From assembly GCA_031179305.1 (NCBI GenBank), contig JAPSHX010000015.1, positions 1 through 64,000 of the forward strand: a stretch of 64,000 nt of DNA. The letters are read 5' to 3'. Below are positions 46,237 through 57,494 of this stretch, piece by piece. The number at the start of each line of letters is the position of its first letter. Position 1 is the stretch's first letter. Made by a program: the position numbers and the translations under genes. This DNA comes from Paenarthrobacter sp. (GTDB lineage: Bacteria > Actinomycetota > Actinomycetes > Actinomycetales > Micrococcaceae). The notes under the pieces are model-generated. The model was not told the origin of the DNA. It made no database searches and saw nothing but the letters and a program-made list of their open reading frames with translations.

Positions 46237-47115
46237 TCACCCGCTCATGGCAACCTCCCGGACAGCCTTTCGTGGGTTGGTCAGGCGTTCCCTTCCGGCA
46301 TAGACATTGAGGCTGTGTCCCCGGCTGAAGCCAACAAGGGTCACCCCGGTCTCGGCGGCAAGATCGACGGCGAGGCTGGAGGGCGCGCTGACGGCCGCTA
46401 GAACCGGGATGCCGGCCAAAGCTGCTTTCTGGACGAGTTCGAACGATGCCCTGCCCGAGACCTGCAGAACCAGGCCGGTCAAGGGCAGCAGGTCCTGCCT
46501 GAGAGCCCAGCCAACCACTTTGTCTACTGCATTGTGGCGGCCGACGTCTTCCCGCAGACACAGCAGCTCGGGGCTGGGGCCGTCCACCTTAAAGAGCCCT
46601 GCCGCATGGACGCCTCCGGTTCGGTCGAAGACCGCCTGCGCTTCGCGGAGGCGGTCCGGGAGCTCGGCGAGGACGTCCACTGGAACTTGTAGGCGGTCCA
46701 GGGATGGATCGAAGTGGATGGTCTTGCGTACGGCTTCGATGGAGTCCGTGCCGCAGATGCCACAAGAGCTCGACGTATATACGTGGCGCATGGTGTCCGG
46801 CAACGCAACGTCCGGCCGTAGCTGGGCTTCCACCACATTGAAGGTCTGCACCCCCTCCTTCTCGCCCGCACAGAAGCGAAGGGAGACCAGCTCCGAAGGG
46901 CTGCGGATGATGCCCTCGGACACCAGGAATCCAGCCACCAGGTCAAAGTCGTCGCCCGGTGTCCTCATGGTCACGGCAAAGGATTTGCCTCCAATCCTGA
47001 TTTCCAAGGGTTCTTCGGCGGCCAGAACATCCTCCTTGAACCGCACGGAATGTTCGGTGTCTGTTGCATCCAAGCGGAAACGATGGATTTTCCTGCGCTG
47101 GGTCATGCGTGCCAT
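46237..47115 (-). CDS. fdhD: Formate dehydrogenase sulfurtransferase FdhD
   Basis: The 292-residue product starts at ATG 47115, with GGAGGG eight bases upstream. The start overlaps the end of moeA. The FdhD active-site motif TSSSCGICGTDSIEA carries the two cysteines that pass sulfur to the molybdenum cofactor of formate dehydrogenase. The GFDL-like segment DDFDLVAGFLVSEG and VGRHNAVDK are also diagnostic. It supports the molybdenum enzyme encoded at 49923. Confidence 0.92.
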   Translation of the reverse strand: MARMTQRRKIHRFRLDATDTEHSVRFKEDVLAAEEPLEIRIGGKSFAVTMRTPGDDFDLVAGFLVSEGIIRSPSELVSLRFCAGEKEGVQTFNVVEAQLRPDVALPDTMRHVYTSSSCGICGTDSIEAVRKTIHFDPSLDRLQVPVDVLAELPDRLREAQAVFDRTGGVHAAGLFKVDGPSPELLCLREDVGRHNAVDKVVGWALRQDLLPLTGLVLQVSGRASFELVQKAALAGIPVLAAVSAPSSLAVDLAAETGVTLVGFSRGHSLNVYAGRERLTNPRKAVREVAMSG

Positions 47116-48383
47116 GCGGCATACCCTCCTGATTGGTTCGGAGAATTGATGGGTGCTGTCCACGGCAGCGGCAGGACGGGTACGGGCGCGCCGGCTGAGA
47201 CGCCTTCAGGGGGAACAGCCATGTATCCGTCTGCCCAAGCAAGCCCGCGCATCATCCCCGGACCCGTGCGGGAGGCGGGGAACGCGAGATCGTGGCTGAG
47301 GGTGCAGGGCATGAGGCGTGTCCGCCTTGGGTCCGGATCTATGTCGGCCCCGGACGTCATCAACACGGCTCCCCGGAGGGGCCTGCTTCCCATGGCGGCC
47401 AGCAACGGTTCCCCCAGGGTCATCAGCGCCATCATCGCGGCCAGCGGATTTCCCGGGAGCCCGATCACGAAACGCCCGTCAGGAAGTTCCGCCAGCACGG
47501 CCGGATGTCCCGGCCGCATGGCGATTTCGTCCAGGAGGAGCCGACCGCCGAGTGCCACAATGGCGTCGCGGAAGTGGTCGGTTCCGGATTTTCCCGTCCC
47601 ACCGGTGGTGATCGTCACATCGGGCGGTAAGCGATCAGGAACGCCGCCCAGCGCCGCCATCCACTCTTGGTACGAGTCGCCTATCCTGAGCTGACCGTTT
47701 GGCTCCCCGCCCAACTGCGAGATCACGGCGTCCAGCTGCGGGCCGAACGCGTCGCGGACCTGTCCTGGTGCCGGCTCACCTGAGGTGACCACTTCCGAAC
47801 CGGTGAGTACGACGGCGACCCTCGGCTTGCGCTGCACGTGAAGGTGATCGTGGCCTGCCACAGAGGCCAGGGCGATGTGAGCCGGATTGAGGAGCGTGCC
47901 GGCGGGTATGAGGACATCTCCGGCGGCGGCTTCTTCTCCGGCTGGACGAATATGCCGGCCTGGGAGTGTCTCACCCGGCTTGGCGTCTTGCCTGAGCGAG
48001 AGGAGCCCGTCCCTGGATACCTGGCCGCTTTCCTTGCGCAGGATTGCCGTGGCACTGGCTGGAACGAGGCCGCCGGTGGCGATGACGCTGGCTTCGCCCG
48101 GCGACAGCGGCAGCCCCGCCGTCGTTAGTATCCAAGGACCGCTGCCGTTGATGGCCCAGCCGTCCATGGCGGATGACGCGTAATGGGGCATGTTCCGTTG
48201 AGCGGTGACAGGGCTAGTCAGGGTGTGCCCAATCGCATCGCCGAGGGTGACTTTCGACGACGGGAGGGGGCCGGCGCACTGGTAGGCCAGTTCACGTGCT
48301 TCGGCCCACGAGGGTGCATGCCGCGGCTCGCCGCTCACCATGAACCCTGCGTGAGTGTCGGTGAAGGTTGCTTGTGCAAGCAT
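47103..48383 (-). CDS. moeA: Molybdopterin molybdenumtransferase MoeA
   Basis: This 426-residue protein inserts molybdenum into adenylated molybdopterin. Motifs include the family signature ASSAMDGWAI, VVLTGSEV, TITTGGTGKSGTDHF and FVIGLPGNPLAAM. The gene runs into fdhD with a 13-base overlap, so the two maturation factors are co-expressed. Upstream lies the formaldehyde dehydrogenase gene. Confidence 0.92.
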   Translation of the reverse strand: MLAQATFTDTHAGFMVSGEPRHAPSWAEARELAYQCAGPLPSSKVTLGDAIGHTLTSPVTAQRNMPHYASSAMDGWAINGSGPWILTTAGLPLSPGEASVIATGGLVPASATAILRKESGQVSRDGLLSLRQDAKPGETLPGRHIRPAGEEAAAGDVLIPAGTLLNPAHIALASVAGHDHLHVQRKPRVAVVLTGSEVVTSGEPAPGQVRDAFGPQLDAVISQLGGEPNGQLRIGDSYQEWMAALGGVPDRLPPDVTITTGGTGKSGTDHFRDAIVALGGRLLLDEIAMRPGHPAVLAELPDGRFVIGLPGNPLAAMMALMTLGEPLLAAMGSRPLRGAVLMTSGADIDPDPRRTRLMPCTLSHDLAFPASRTGPGMMRGLAWADGYMAVPPEGVSAGAPVPVLPLPWTAPINSPNQSGGYAAWHA

Positions 48384-48422
48384 GGTGCCCGCTTCCTGAG
48401 GTGGTGCTTCCGGTGAAACGCA

Positions 48423-48476
48423 GATACCGGGGACTGCCCGGCCTTCCCATAATTTTGCCGCGCAGTCCCCGGTATC
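48423..48476. terminator. Long hairpin between fdhA and moeA
   Basis: GATACCGGGGACTGC at 48423-48437 pairs perfectly with GCAGTCCCCGGTATC at 48462-48476 over a 24-base loop. It lies after the fdhA stop on the coding strand. No long U-tract follows, so it may attenuate or stabilise the mRNA. Confidence 0.55.
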
Positions 48477-48507
48477 CGTGTGGTGCGTACTGAGACGGAT
48501 ACGTGTA

Positions 48508-49725
48508 TTAGGCCTTCACGTATCCGTTGGGGTTCAGCACGAACTTCGTTGCCGCTCCGGCGTCGAATTCGGCGTAGCCGCGCGGAGCGTCCTCGAGCGG
48601 GATGGCTTGGGCGTTGACTGCCTTGGCGATCTGGACCTTGTCATGGAGGATGGCCATCATCAGCTGCCGGTTGTATTTCATGACCGGGCATTGGCCGGTG
48701 GTGAAGGACAGGGATTTGGCCCAGCCGGTACCAAGGGACAGCGAGAGTGAGCCGTGCTTGGCTGCATCGTCGATTCCACCCGGATCGCCCGTGACGTAGA
48801 GCCCTGGGATGCCCAGGGATCCACCGGCGGCAGTGATGTCCATGAGGGAGTTCAACACTGTGGCAGGAGCCTCGTGCGAGGCGTCCTTACCGTGGCCGCG
48901 GGCTTCGAAGCCCACCGCGTCGACGCCGCAATCCACTTCCGGAACACCAAGGATCTGTGCGATCTGCTCCTTCGGATCGCCGTTGGACACGTTGACTGTT
49001 TCGCAGCCGAAGGAACGCGCCTGCGCCAGGCGGTCCTCGTTCATGTCGCCCACGATCACGACGGCGGCGCCAAGCAGCTGTGCGCCCACGGCAGCAGCAA
49101 GGCCCACGGGCCCGGCACCTGCAACGTAAACTGTGGACCCCACGCCCACGCCGGCGGTGACGGCGCCATGGAAGCCGGTGGGGAAGATGTCCGAGAGCAT
49201 GGTCAAGTCCATGATCTTTTCCAAGGCCTGATCGCGGTCCGGGAAACGCAGCAGGTTCCAGTCGGCGTAGGGGACCAGCACGAACTCTGCTTGTCCGCCC
49301 ACCCAGCCTCCCATGTCCACGTAGCCGTAGGCGCTGCCGGGGCGGTCGGGGTTGACGTTGAGGCAGATGCCGGTCTTTTGCTCCTTGCAGTTGCGGCAAC
49401 GGCCACAGGAAATGTTGAACGGCACCGAGACGATGTCGCCTACCTTGATGAACTCGACGTCGGGTCCCACCTCCACCACTTCGCCTGTGATTTCGTGGCC
49501 GAGGACCAGGTCCTGCGGAGCTGTGGTGCGTCCCCGGACCATGTGCTGGTCCGAACCGCAAATGTTGGTGGTTACTGTGCGGAGGATCGCGCCATGAGGC
49601 ACCTTCCGGCCGACGTTGGCCGGGTTGACGCCCGGTCCGTCCTTAAGCTCAAACGTTGGGTAGTCGGTGTCGATGATCTCGACGACACCAGGTTCCTTGT
49701 AGGCGACTGCTCTGTTTCCTGACAT
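48508..49725 (-). CDS. fdhA: Glutathione-independent formaldehyde dehydrogenase (zinc-dependent)
   Basis: This 405-residue medium-chain dehydrogenase starts at ATG 49725 after GAGGGAG. Zinc and cofactor motifs are NICGSDQHM, GHEITGEVVEVG, CGRCRNCKEQKTGICLNV (structural zinc) and AGAGPVGLAAAVG. This group oxidises formaldehyde to formate with bound NAD and without glutathione. Betaine demethylation by GbcAB produces formaldehyde, so the role fits. Operator-like TGATATAT variants lie upstream at 49875. Confidence 0.9.
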   Translation of the reverse strand: MSGNRAVAYKEPGVVEIIDTDYPTFELKDGPGVNPANVGRKVPHGAILRTVTTNICGSDQHMVRGRTTAPQDLVLGHEITGEVVEVGPDVEFIKVGDIVSVPFNISCGRCRNCKEQKTGICLNVNPDRPGSAYGYVDMGGWVGGQAEFVLVPYADWNLLRFPDRDQALEKIMDLTMLSDIFPTGFHGAVTAGVGVGSTVYVAGAGPVGLAAAVGAQLLGAAVVIVGDMNEDRLAQARSFGCETVNVSNGDPKEQIAQILGVPEVDCGVDAVGFEARGHGKDASHEAPATVLNSLMDITAAGGSLGIPGLYVTGDPGGIDDAAKHGSLSLSLGTGWAKSLSFTTGQCPVMKYNRQLMMAILHDKVQIAKAVNAQAIPLEDAPRGYAEFDAGAATKFVLNPNGYVKA

Positions 49726-49874
49726 GGTCACTCCCTCTTCTTTGGCTATTGCTGAACTGCTGCCCAATGGTCCGAAAGTGGTGCTTCGATGAGGAAATAC
49801 CTCCCCAGGTTTCAGGCCATCGAAGCACCATTCACGGACAACCGGACAGCTGATATTTCCATCAGTATCAGATA

Positions 49875-49883
49875 GATATATCA
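49875..49883. promoter_or_regulatory. Candidate GntR operator upstream of fdhA
   Basis: GATATATCA resembles the motif TGATATATTA found before purU and pdxS. It lies in the 197-base gap between the fdhA start and the molybdoenzyme stop. The GntR regulator encoded at 57495 is a candidate. Confidence 0.5.
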
Positions 49884-49922
49884 GTCATACTATGTGACGC
49901 AGCTCATGGTGTACAGCGGGTC

Positions 49923-52241
49923 CTACGCCCTCTCCAACCGGATGATCACGGACTTGGACGTGGGCGTTCCGCTGGTGTCCGCCACGGAGTCCAAGGGGAC
50001 CAGGACATTGGTCTCCGGGTAGTACGCGGCGGCACAGCCTTTCGGCGTTGAGTAAGACACGATGCGGAAGTTCTCGGCCCGCCGGTCTGTTCCTTGGAAT
50101 TCCGAGATCAGGTGGACCATGTCGCCGTCGGCAAAACCCAGCTCGGTAATGTCCTCGGCGCTGATGAGCACCACGCGACGGCCACCATGGATGCCACGGT
50201 AGCGGTCGTCCTTGCCGTAGATGGTGGTGTTGTACTGGTCGTGTGAACGCAGAGTTTGCAGGACCAACCGGCCTGGCGGGATCTTGATGAACTCCAGCTC
50301 ATTGCCGGTGAAATGTGCTTTTCCTGATGCGGTGTCGAACTTCCTGGCATCCCGCGGGGGATGTGGCAGGACAAAGCCTCCCGGATGCTGGATCCGCGCT
50401 TCGAAGTCTTCAAAGCCGTCAAACACCGCTTCAATGTGTTTGCGGATCAGCGAGTAGTCGTCCCTCATGGCCAGCCAGGAAGCCTGCGGGGTGTTGGGCA
50501 GGCGTTGGTTGCCGTCTTTGAACAGCCTGTCTGCAAGGTTGCAGACGATCGCTACTTCGGAGTGGAGGTGTTCACTTGCAGGCTTGAGGCGTCCCCGTGA
50601 TGCGTGGACGGCGCTCATGGAGTCTTCCACGGTGACCCGCTGGTCGCCGGTCCGTTGAGTGTCCTTCTCGGTGCGTCCGAGGGTGGGCAGGATCAGAGCC
50701 CGGCGACCAGTGGACAGGTGCGAGTGGTTCAGCTTGGTGGAGATCTGAACGGTCAGCCGGGTGTTGGCCAACGCTTGCTCGGTGACGTCTGAATCCGGGG
50801 CAGCCCGGACGAAGTTGCCGCCCATGCCCATAAAGAAACGGACTTTGCCGTCCCGCATGGCGCGGATGGCTGCCACGGTGTCAAAGCCGTGCTCGCGCGG
50901 AGACCGGAACTCGAATTCCTGGTCCAGCCGGTCGTGGAACGTCTCCGGCATTTTCTCGAAGATGCCCATGGTGCGGTCACCCTGGACGTTCGAGTGGCCG
51001 CGTACAGGACAAACGCCGGCGCCCGGTTTGCCAATGTTGCCTTGAAGCAGCAGGACGTTGACTACGTCCCGGAGCGTGGGTACTGAATGTTTGTGTTGGG
51101 TCAGGCCCATGGCCCAGCACACGATGGTGGCACTGGAGGCGAGCATCCGCTCGCCTGTCGAATGGATCTGCTCAAGGGTGAGGCCAGTTGCCTCCACAAT
51201 GTCTTCCCACTCCACCTTTTCCAGGTAACGCAGGTAGTCGTCGATGCCCACGGTGTGGTTGTTGATGAAGTCATGGTCCAGGACCGTTTGCAGGCCCGGG
51301 GTGTTCCGTCCGGCAGCTTCGGCTTCAAGCAGGTATTTGCCCAAGCCCTGGAAGAGGGCTTGGTCGCCGCCGGCACGGATCTGCAGGAAGTCGTCCGTCA
51401 GTTGTGTCCCTTGAATCATGCCGGCCACATGCTGGGGGTTCTCAAAGTGCAGGAGCCCGGCTTCGGGAAGGGGATTGACGGAAACGATGACCGCGCCGTT
51501 TTTCTTGGCCTTTTCCAGCGCGCTGAGCATGCGCGGGTGGTTGGTACCGGGATTCTGCCCGGCCACGAAGATCAGCGACGCCGTCTCAAGGTCCGTCAGG
51601 CTGACGGAACCTTTGCCGATGCCGATGGTTTCCACCAGCGCGGAGCCCGAGGATTCGTGGCACATGTTGGAGCAGTCCGGGAGGTTGTTGGTGCCCAGGC
51701 CGCGAACCAGGAGCTGGTAAACGAACGCTGCCTCGTTGGAGGTCCGGCCGGAGGTATAGAAGACGGCTTCATCGGGGTGTTCCAGGCTCCGCAGTTCCTC
51801 GGCCATGAGGTCATAGGCTTCCTCCCAATCAATGGCCCTGTAATGGGTATCGCCTTCATCCAGGAACATCGGGTGGGTGAGCCGGCCTTGCTGGCCTAGC
51901 CAGAAGTCATCGCGGGTCTTGAGCTCGGCAATGGAGTGCTGGGCAAAAAATTCCGGCGTGACACGACGCCGGGTGGCTTCCTCGGCCACTGCTTTGGCGC
52001 CGTTCTCGCAGAACTCTGCCGCGTTGCGCTTTTCGTGCTCGGGCCAGGCGCACCCCATACAGTCGAAGCCGTCCAGCTGGTTCACTGCCAGCAGGGTTTG
52101 AACGCTGCGCAGTGGTCCCATCTGTTCCAGCGAAATCTTCAAGGCGTTGGCAACAGCGGGGATGCCCACGGCCTTGGTCTTGGGTTTGGTGACGGTCAGC
52201 TTTGACTCGTCGATGTTCTCGCGGGGGGCTTTGGAATGCAT
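49923..52241 (-). CDS. FdhF/YdeP-type molybdopterin oxidoreductase, probable formate dehydrogenase
   Basis: This 772-residue protein belongs to the YdeP group of formate dehydrogenase alpha-subunit-like enzymes. An N-terminal Cys cluster (FDCMGCAWPE, then AEFCENG) may hold an iron-sulfur cluster. The Cys-His pair in SNMCHESSG matches the molybdenum ligand position of formate dehydrogenases. Further motifs are IFVAGQNPGTNHPRML and the C-terminal GDMVHLISEF domain. It sits ten bases after folD in the one-carbon operon, with fdhD and moeA nearby. Electron acceptor subunits are not in the cluster. Oxidation of formate is inferred. Confidence 0.82.
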   Translation of the reverse strand: MHSKAPRENIDESKLTVTKPKTKAVGIPAVANALKISLEQMGPLRSVQTLLAVNQLDGFDCMGCAWPEHEKRNAAEFCENGAKAVAEEATRRRVTPEFFAQHSIAELKTRDDFWLGQQGRLTHPMFLDEGDTHYRAIDWEEAYDLMAEELRSLEHPDEAVFYTSGRTSNEAAFVYQLLVRGLGTNNLPDCSNMCHESSGSALVETIGIGKGSVSLTDLETASLIFVAGQNPGTNHPRMLSALEKAKKNGAVIVSVNPLPEAGLLHFENPQHVAGMIQGTQLTDDFLQIRAGGDQALFQGLGKYLLEAEAAGRNTPGLQTVLDHDFINNHTVGIDDYLRYLEKVEWEDIVEATGLTLEQIHSTGERMLASSATIVCWAMGLTQHKHSVPTLRDVVNVLLLQGNIGKPGAGVCPVRGHSNVQGDRTMGIFEKMPETFHDRLDQEFEFRSPREHGFDTVAAIRAMRDGKVRFFMGMGGNFVRAAPDSDVTEQALANTRLTVQISTKLNHSHLSTGRRALILPTLGRTEKDTQRTGDQRVTVEDSMSAVHASRGRLKPASEHLHSEVAIVCNLADRLFKDGNQRLPNTPQASWLAMRDDYSLIRKHIEAVFDGFEDFEARIQHPGGFVLPHPPRDARKFDTASGKAHFTGNELEFIKIPPGRLVLQTLRSHDQYNTTIYGKDDRYRGIHGGRRVVLISAEDITELGFADGDMVHLISEFQGTDRRAENFRIVSYSTPKGCAAAYYPETNVLVPLDSVADTSGTPTSKSVIIRLERA

Positions 52242-52251
52242 GGGGAACCCT

Positions 52252-53154
52252 TCAGATCCGGGAAGTGGAAGCAGTGAGCAGCGCGGTGCGGGACTGTTGC
52301 CGGGCGGCTTCCACAGTGTGCAGCAGCAAGAGCGCGGTGGTCACTGACCCGACGCCGCCCGGAACCGGGCTTAGGCCGGACGCTACGCCGGTGACGCTGG
52401 CTTCGTCAACATCTCCCACAAGGGAACCGTCGGGCAGGACGTTCGTGCCGACGTCGATCACTACCGTGTCCGGAGAGAGGTGGCTGCCCTTCAGCAGTCC
52501 GGTCCGCCCGGCGGCAACAACCACGACGTCGGCCAGCTGGGTGTAGCGTTGCAGCGGTCCTGATTTGGAATGGCAGACGGTGACGGTGGCGTCCCTTTCA
52601 ATCAGGAGCAGGGACAGTGGCTTGCCCACCACGGCGGAACGCCCGACGACGGCCACGTTGCGTCCCGCGACCGGGACCTGGAAGTGGTCCAGCAACTCCA
52701 CCACGGCCTGGGCAGTAGCGGGGGCGAATGCGGGCTGCCCCACGGCCAAGCGGCCGAGGCTGAGGGGATTGGCGCCGTCGATGTCTTTTTCCGGAACGAT
52801 GAGACCCACGAGGCGGTCAGCGCGGACGGCCGCCGGCAGGGGAGTCTGGAGGATGATGCCGTGGACGGATGGCTCGGCGCTGAGGTCGGCCAGGACGCTG
52901 GCCAGCACTTGTTCGGTGGCATCGTGACCAAGATCGACGATCCTGCAACCAATACCGGCACGTCCGGCTGCACGCTCGATGGACCGCACGTACCAGTGCG
53001 TCGATTCGTCGTCCGTTGCAACAACAACAGCCAGGACCGGGCGAATGCCCTCGTCATCCAGGAGGGCAGTCTCCTCATGGGCGCGCTGCTGGATAAGGGC
53101 AGCGAGTGGCTTGCCGGAAAGCACTCTGGTGTTCCCGTGCACTTCGGTGGTCAT
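52252..53154 (-). CDS. folD: FolD-like methylenetetrahydrofolate dehydrogenase, cyclohydrolase lysine replaced
   Basis: This 300-residue protein has the FolD Rossmann site VAVVGRSAVVGKPL, the substrate segment IILQTPLP and KDIDG, and the C-terminal PVPGGVGSVTTALLL. The key region reads STHWYVRSIERA (residues 51-62). Usual FolD has YVxxK here, with the essential cyclohydrolase Lys; this protein has Ile59 in that place while Tyr55 is kept. It is therefore likely to keep the dehydrogenase step only. The upstream fchA overlaps it by four bases and would supply the cyclohydrolase. Confidence 0.9.
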   Translation of the reverse strand: MTTEVHGNTRVLSGKPLAALIQQRAHEETALLDDEGIRPVLAVVVATDDESTHWYVRSIERAAGRAGIGCRIVDLGHDATEQVLASVLADLSAEPSVHGIILQTPLPAAVRADRLVGLIVPEKDIDGANPLSLGRLAVGQPAFAPATAQAVVELLDHFQVPVAGRNVAVVGRSAVVGKPLSLLLIERDATVTVCHSKSGPLQRYTQLADVVVVAAGRTGLLKGSHLSPDTVVIDVGTNVLPDGSLVGDVDEASVTGVASGLSPVPGGVGSVTTALLLLHTVEAARQQSRTALLTASTSRI

Positions 53155-53777
53155 GAGAGGATCCTTTCGCGGACGCGCTGCACCAGGGCATCGGCTGCGA
53201 GAACCACTTTGTCCTCAATCCCGTTCGTCTGTTCCGCCAGGCGGGAACGGGCTTCGCCGTGCTTGATGGCGACTACATTGATGTCGATGTTGACCCGGGC
53301 CGTGGTGGCAGCTGCGCGGGCTGCATCGGCAGCAGCGGCGACGTCGCTGATGACGTTGGGATTGGCTACGTCAAAGAGTTCGGTGGCAAGATCCACCACT
53401 TCGCCGGCAACCTTGATGAGCTGCGCGGGAGTATGGGCAGCCTGAACCAGGGCGTCCTGGATGGCTGCGGTCTTTATTGCCTTGAGTTCGTCGGATTCCG
53501 AGGGGAGCTTGTAGGAGTCGATGACTGACTGGAAGGCGTGCTCGTCGGCGTCAGCGAGACGCAGGGCCTCGACGATCAGGTGGTCGGCAGCACTGGTGAT
53601 CCGGGTTACCAGTGCGGAGTGCTCTTCATATTTGGCGCCGGTGGTGTATCTGGCCACCATGGCTACCAAGGCAGCACCTTGGGCGGCATGCAAGGCAGCG
53701 GCTGCGCCTCCGCCGGGAGTGGGCTGACGTGAAGCGAGCCTGGAGAGGTAGTCATGGATGGTTTCTGAACTGATCAT
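53151..53777 (-). CDS. fchA: FchA-like methenyl-THF cyclohydrolase (FTCD_C family)
   Basis: This 208-residue helical protein matches formimino-THF cyclodeaminase/FchA proteins: SRQPTPGGGAAAALHAAQGA at the start, VANPNVISDVAAAADAARAA, and ARVNIDINV. FchA in methylotrophs and clostridia hydrolyses methenyl-THF to formyl-THF. Its stop overlaps the folD start, so the enzymes are made together. It follows dmg across a terminator-like hairpin. Confidence 0.85.
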   Translation of the reverse strand: MISSETIHDYLSRLASRQPTPGGGAAAALHAAQGAALVAMVARYTTGAKYEEHSALVTRITSAADHLIVEALRLADADEHAFQSVIDSYKLPSESDELKAIKTAAIQDALVQAAHTPAQLIKVAGEVVDLATELFDVANPNVISDVAAAADAARAAATTARVNIDINVVAIKHGEARSRLAEQTNGIEDKVVLAADALVQRVRERILS

Positions 53778-53842
53778 GTGTCTTCCTGGCTGACTGAAGA
53801 AGAAGGGTGACTAAGGAAGCTGTCTTAAGAAGGGGTAAGGCA

Positions 53843-53885
53843 GCGGCCCGGACCCGGTCGGTGCGAGGGGAAGGGTCCGGGCCGC
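53843..53885. terminator. Hairpin between dmg and fchA
   Basis: GCGGCCCGGACCC at 53843-53855 pairs perfectly with GGGTCCGGGCCGC at 53873-53885 over a 17-base loop. It lies between the dmg stop and the fchA start on the minus-strand message and may attenuate read-through. Confidence 0.65.
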
Positions 53886-53910
53886 ATGCCCTTGGTGGCT
53901 GCGTGGGCTG

Positions 53911-56460
<2,550 letters not shown>

Positions 56461-57375
56461 TTAGCGGAAAACCACGGTGCTGGTCTGGTCCAGCAGCACG
56501 CGGTGTTCGCAGTGCCACCTGACAGCGCGGGACAATGCCAAGGCTTCGGCGTCCTGGCCCACGGTTGAGAGTGTTGTGGGACCGTAGCTGTGATCGACGC
56601 GGATGACTTCCTGCTCGATGATCGGTCCCTCGTCCAAGTCAGCGGTGACGTAGTGGGCCGTGGCACCCACCAGCTTCACGCCGCGGTCATAGGCCTGGTG
56701 GTAGGGGCGGGCCCCCTTGAATCCCGGCAGGAAGGAGTGGTGGATGTTGATGGCGCGTCCTTCGAGGGCACGGCACAAGTCGTCCGAAAGTACCTGCATG
56801 TACCGCGCCAGCACTACGAGGTCCACGTTGTACTCTTCCACCAGGTCCAGGAGCCGCTGCTCAGCGTCTGCCTTGGTATCCGGGGTGACGGGAATGTAGA
56901 CAAAGGGCAGGCCGGCGGCTTCAGCCATGGCCCGGTGGGTCTCATGGTTGGAGGCAACCACTACGAGGTCACCGCCGAGGCTGCCGCCCCGCCAGCGGAA
57001 GATGAGGTCGTTGAGGCAGTGTCCGAACTTGGACACCATAACCAGGACCCGCTTCTTGGTTTGGTCATGGAAGCTGAACTTCATCTCGAAGCGGTCAGCA
57101 ATTGCACTGAATTCCTCTTCAAGCCGCTCCGGGGAGTAGGACAGCGGGCCGGAGAAAGCAGTCCGCAGGTGCAGTGTCTGGCGGAGTCCGTCGTCGAACT
57201 GCTGGTGCTCTTCGATGTTGAAACCACGCTCGAAAAGGAAGGTTGTGACTGCCTGAACAATCCCGGCGCGTTCGACGCACGACAATGTGAGTACGAACTT
57301 CTGTGCCTGCTCTTCTTTGAGCATTTCGGGCTTCGGTAGGGTGCTTACCGGTGAGTCTGTTGCCACGAGGGTCAT
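56461..57375 (-). CDS. purU: Formyltetrahydrofolate deformylase
   Basis: This 304-residue protein has an N-terminal ACT domain (FVLTLSCVERAGIVQAVTTF). The formyltransferase-like hydrolase domain has NIHHSFLPGFKGARPYHQAY and DEGPIIEQEV, with the conserved Asn, His and Asp catalytic trio. It releases formate and free tetrahydrofolate. As the first gene of the dmg operon it would recycle THF for dimethylglycine oxidase. The ATG has GGAGGAG directly upstream. Two TGATATAT-like sites precede it. Confidence 0.93.
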   Translation of the reverse strand: MTLVATDSPVSTLPKPEMLKEEQAQKFVLTLSCVERAGIVQAVTTFLFERGFNIEEHQQFDDGLRQTLHLRTAFSGPLSYSPERLEEEFSAIADRFEMKFSFHDQTKKRVLVMVSKFGHCLNDLIFRWRGGSLGGDLVVVASNHETHRAMAEAAGLPFVYIPVTPDTKADAEQRLLDLVEEYNVDLVVLARYMQVLSDDLCRALEGRAINIHHSFLPGFKGARPYHQAYDRGVKLVGATAHYVTADLDEGPIIEQEVIRVDHSYGPTTLSTVGQDAEALALSRAVRWHCEHRVLLDQTSTVVFR

Positions 57376-57388
57376 CTCTCCTCCTTAA

Positions 57389-57420
57389 GATATATTCCTG
57401 GGTCCTGTACTGATATATTA
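57389..57420. promoter_or_regulatory. Candidate GntR operator in the purU promoter
   Basis: GATATATTC at 57389-57397 and TGATATATTA at 57411-57420 lie 14 to 60 bases upstream of purU, on the side of the GntR gene. The second copy is the exact reverse complement of the site at 58233-58242 before pdxS. Confidence 0.6.
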
Positions 57421-57494
57421 GGATTGGATTCAGCGTATACTGGTGTTCAGGGCAGGTCAATAGATTTTTTGGTTGTGAAGAAAGGGATGGCGCT

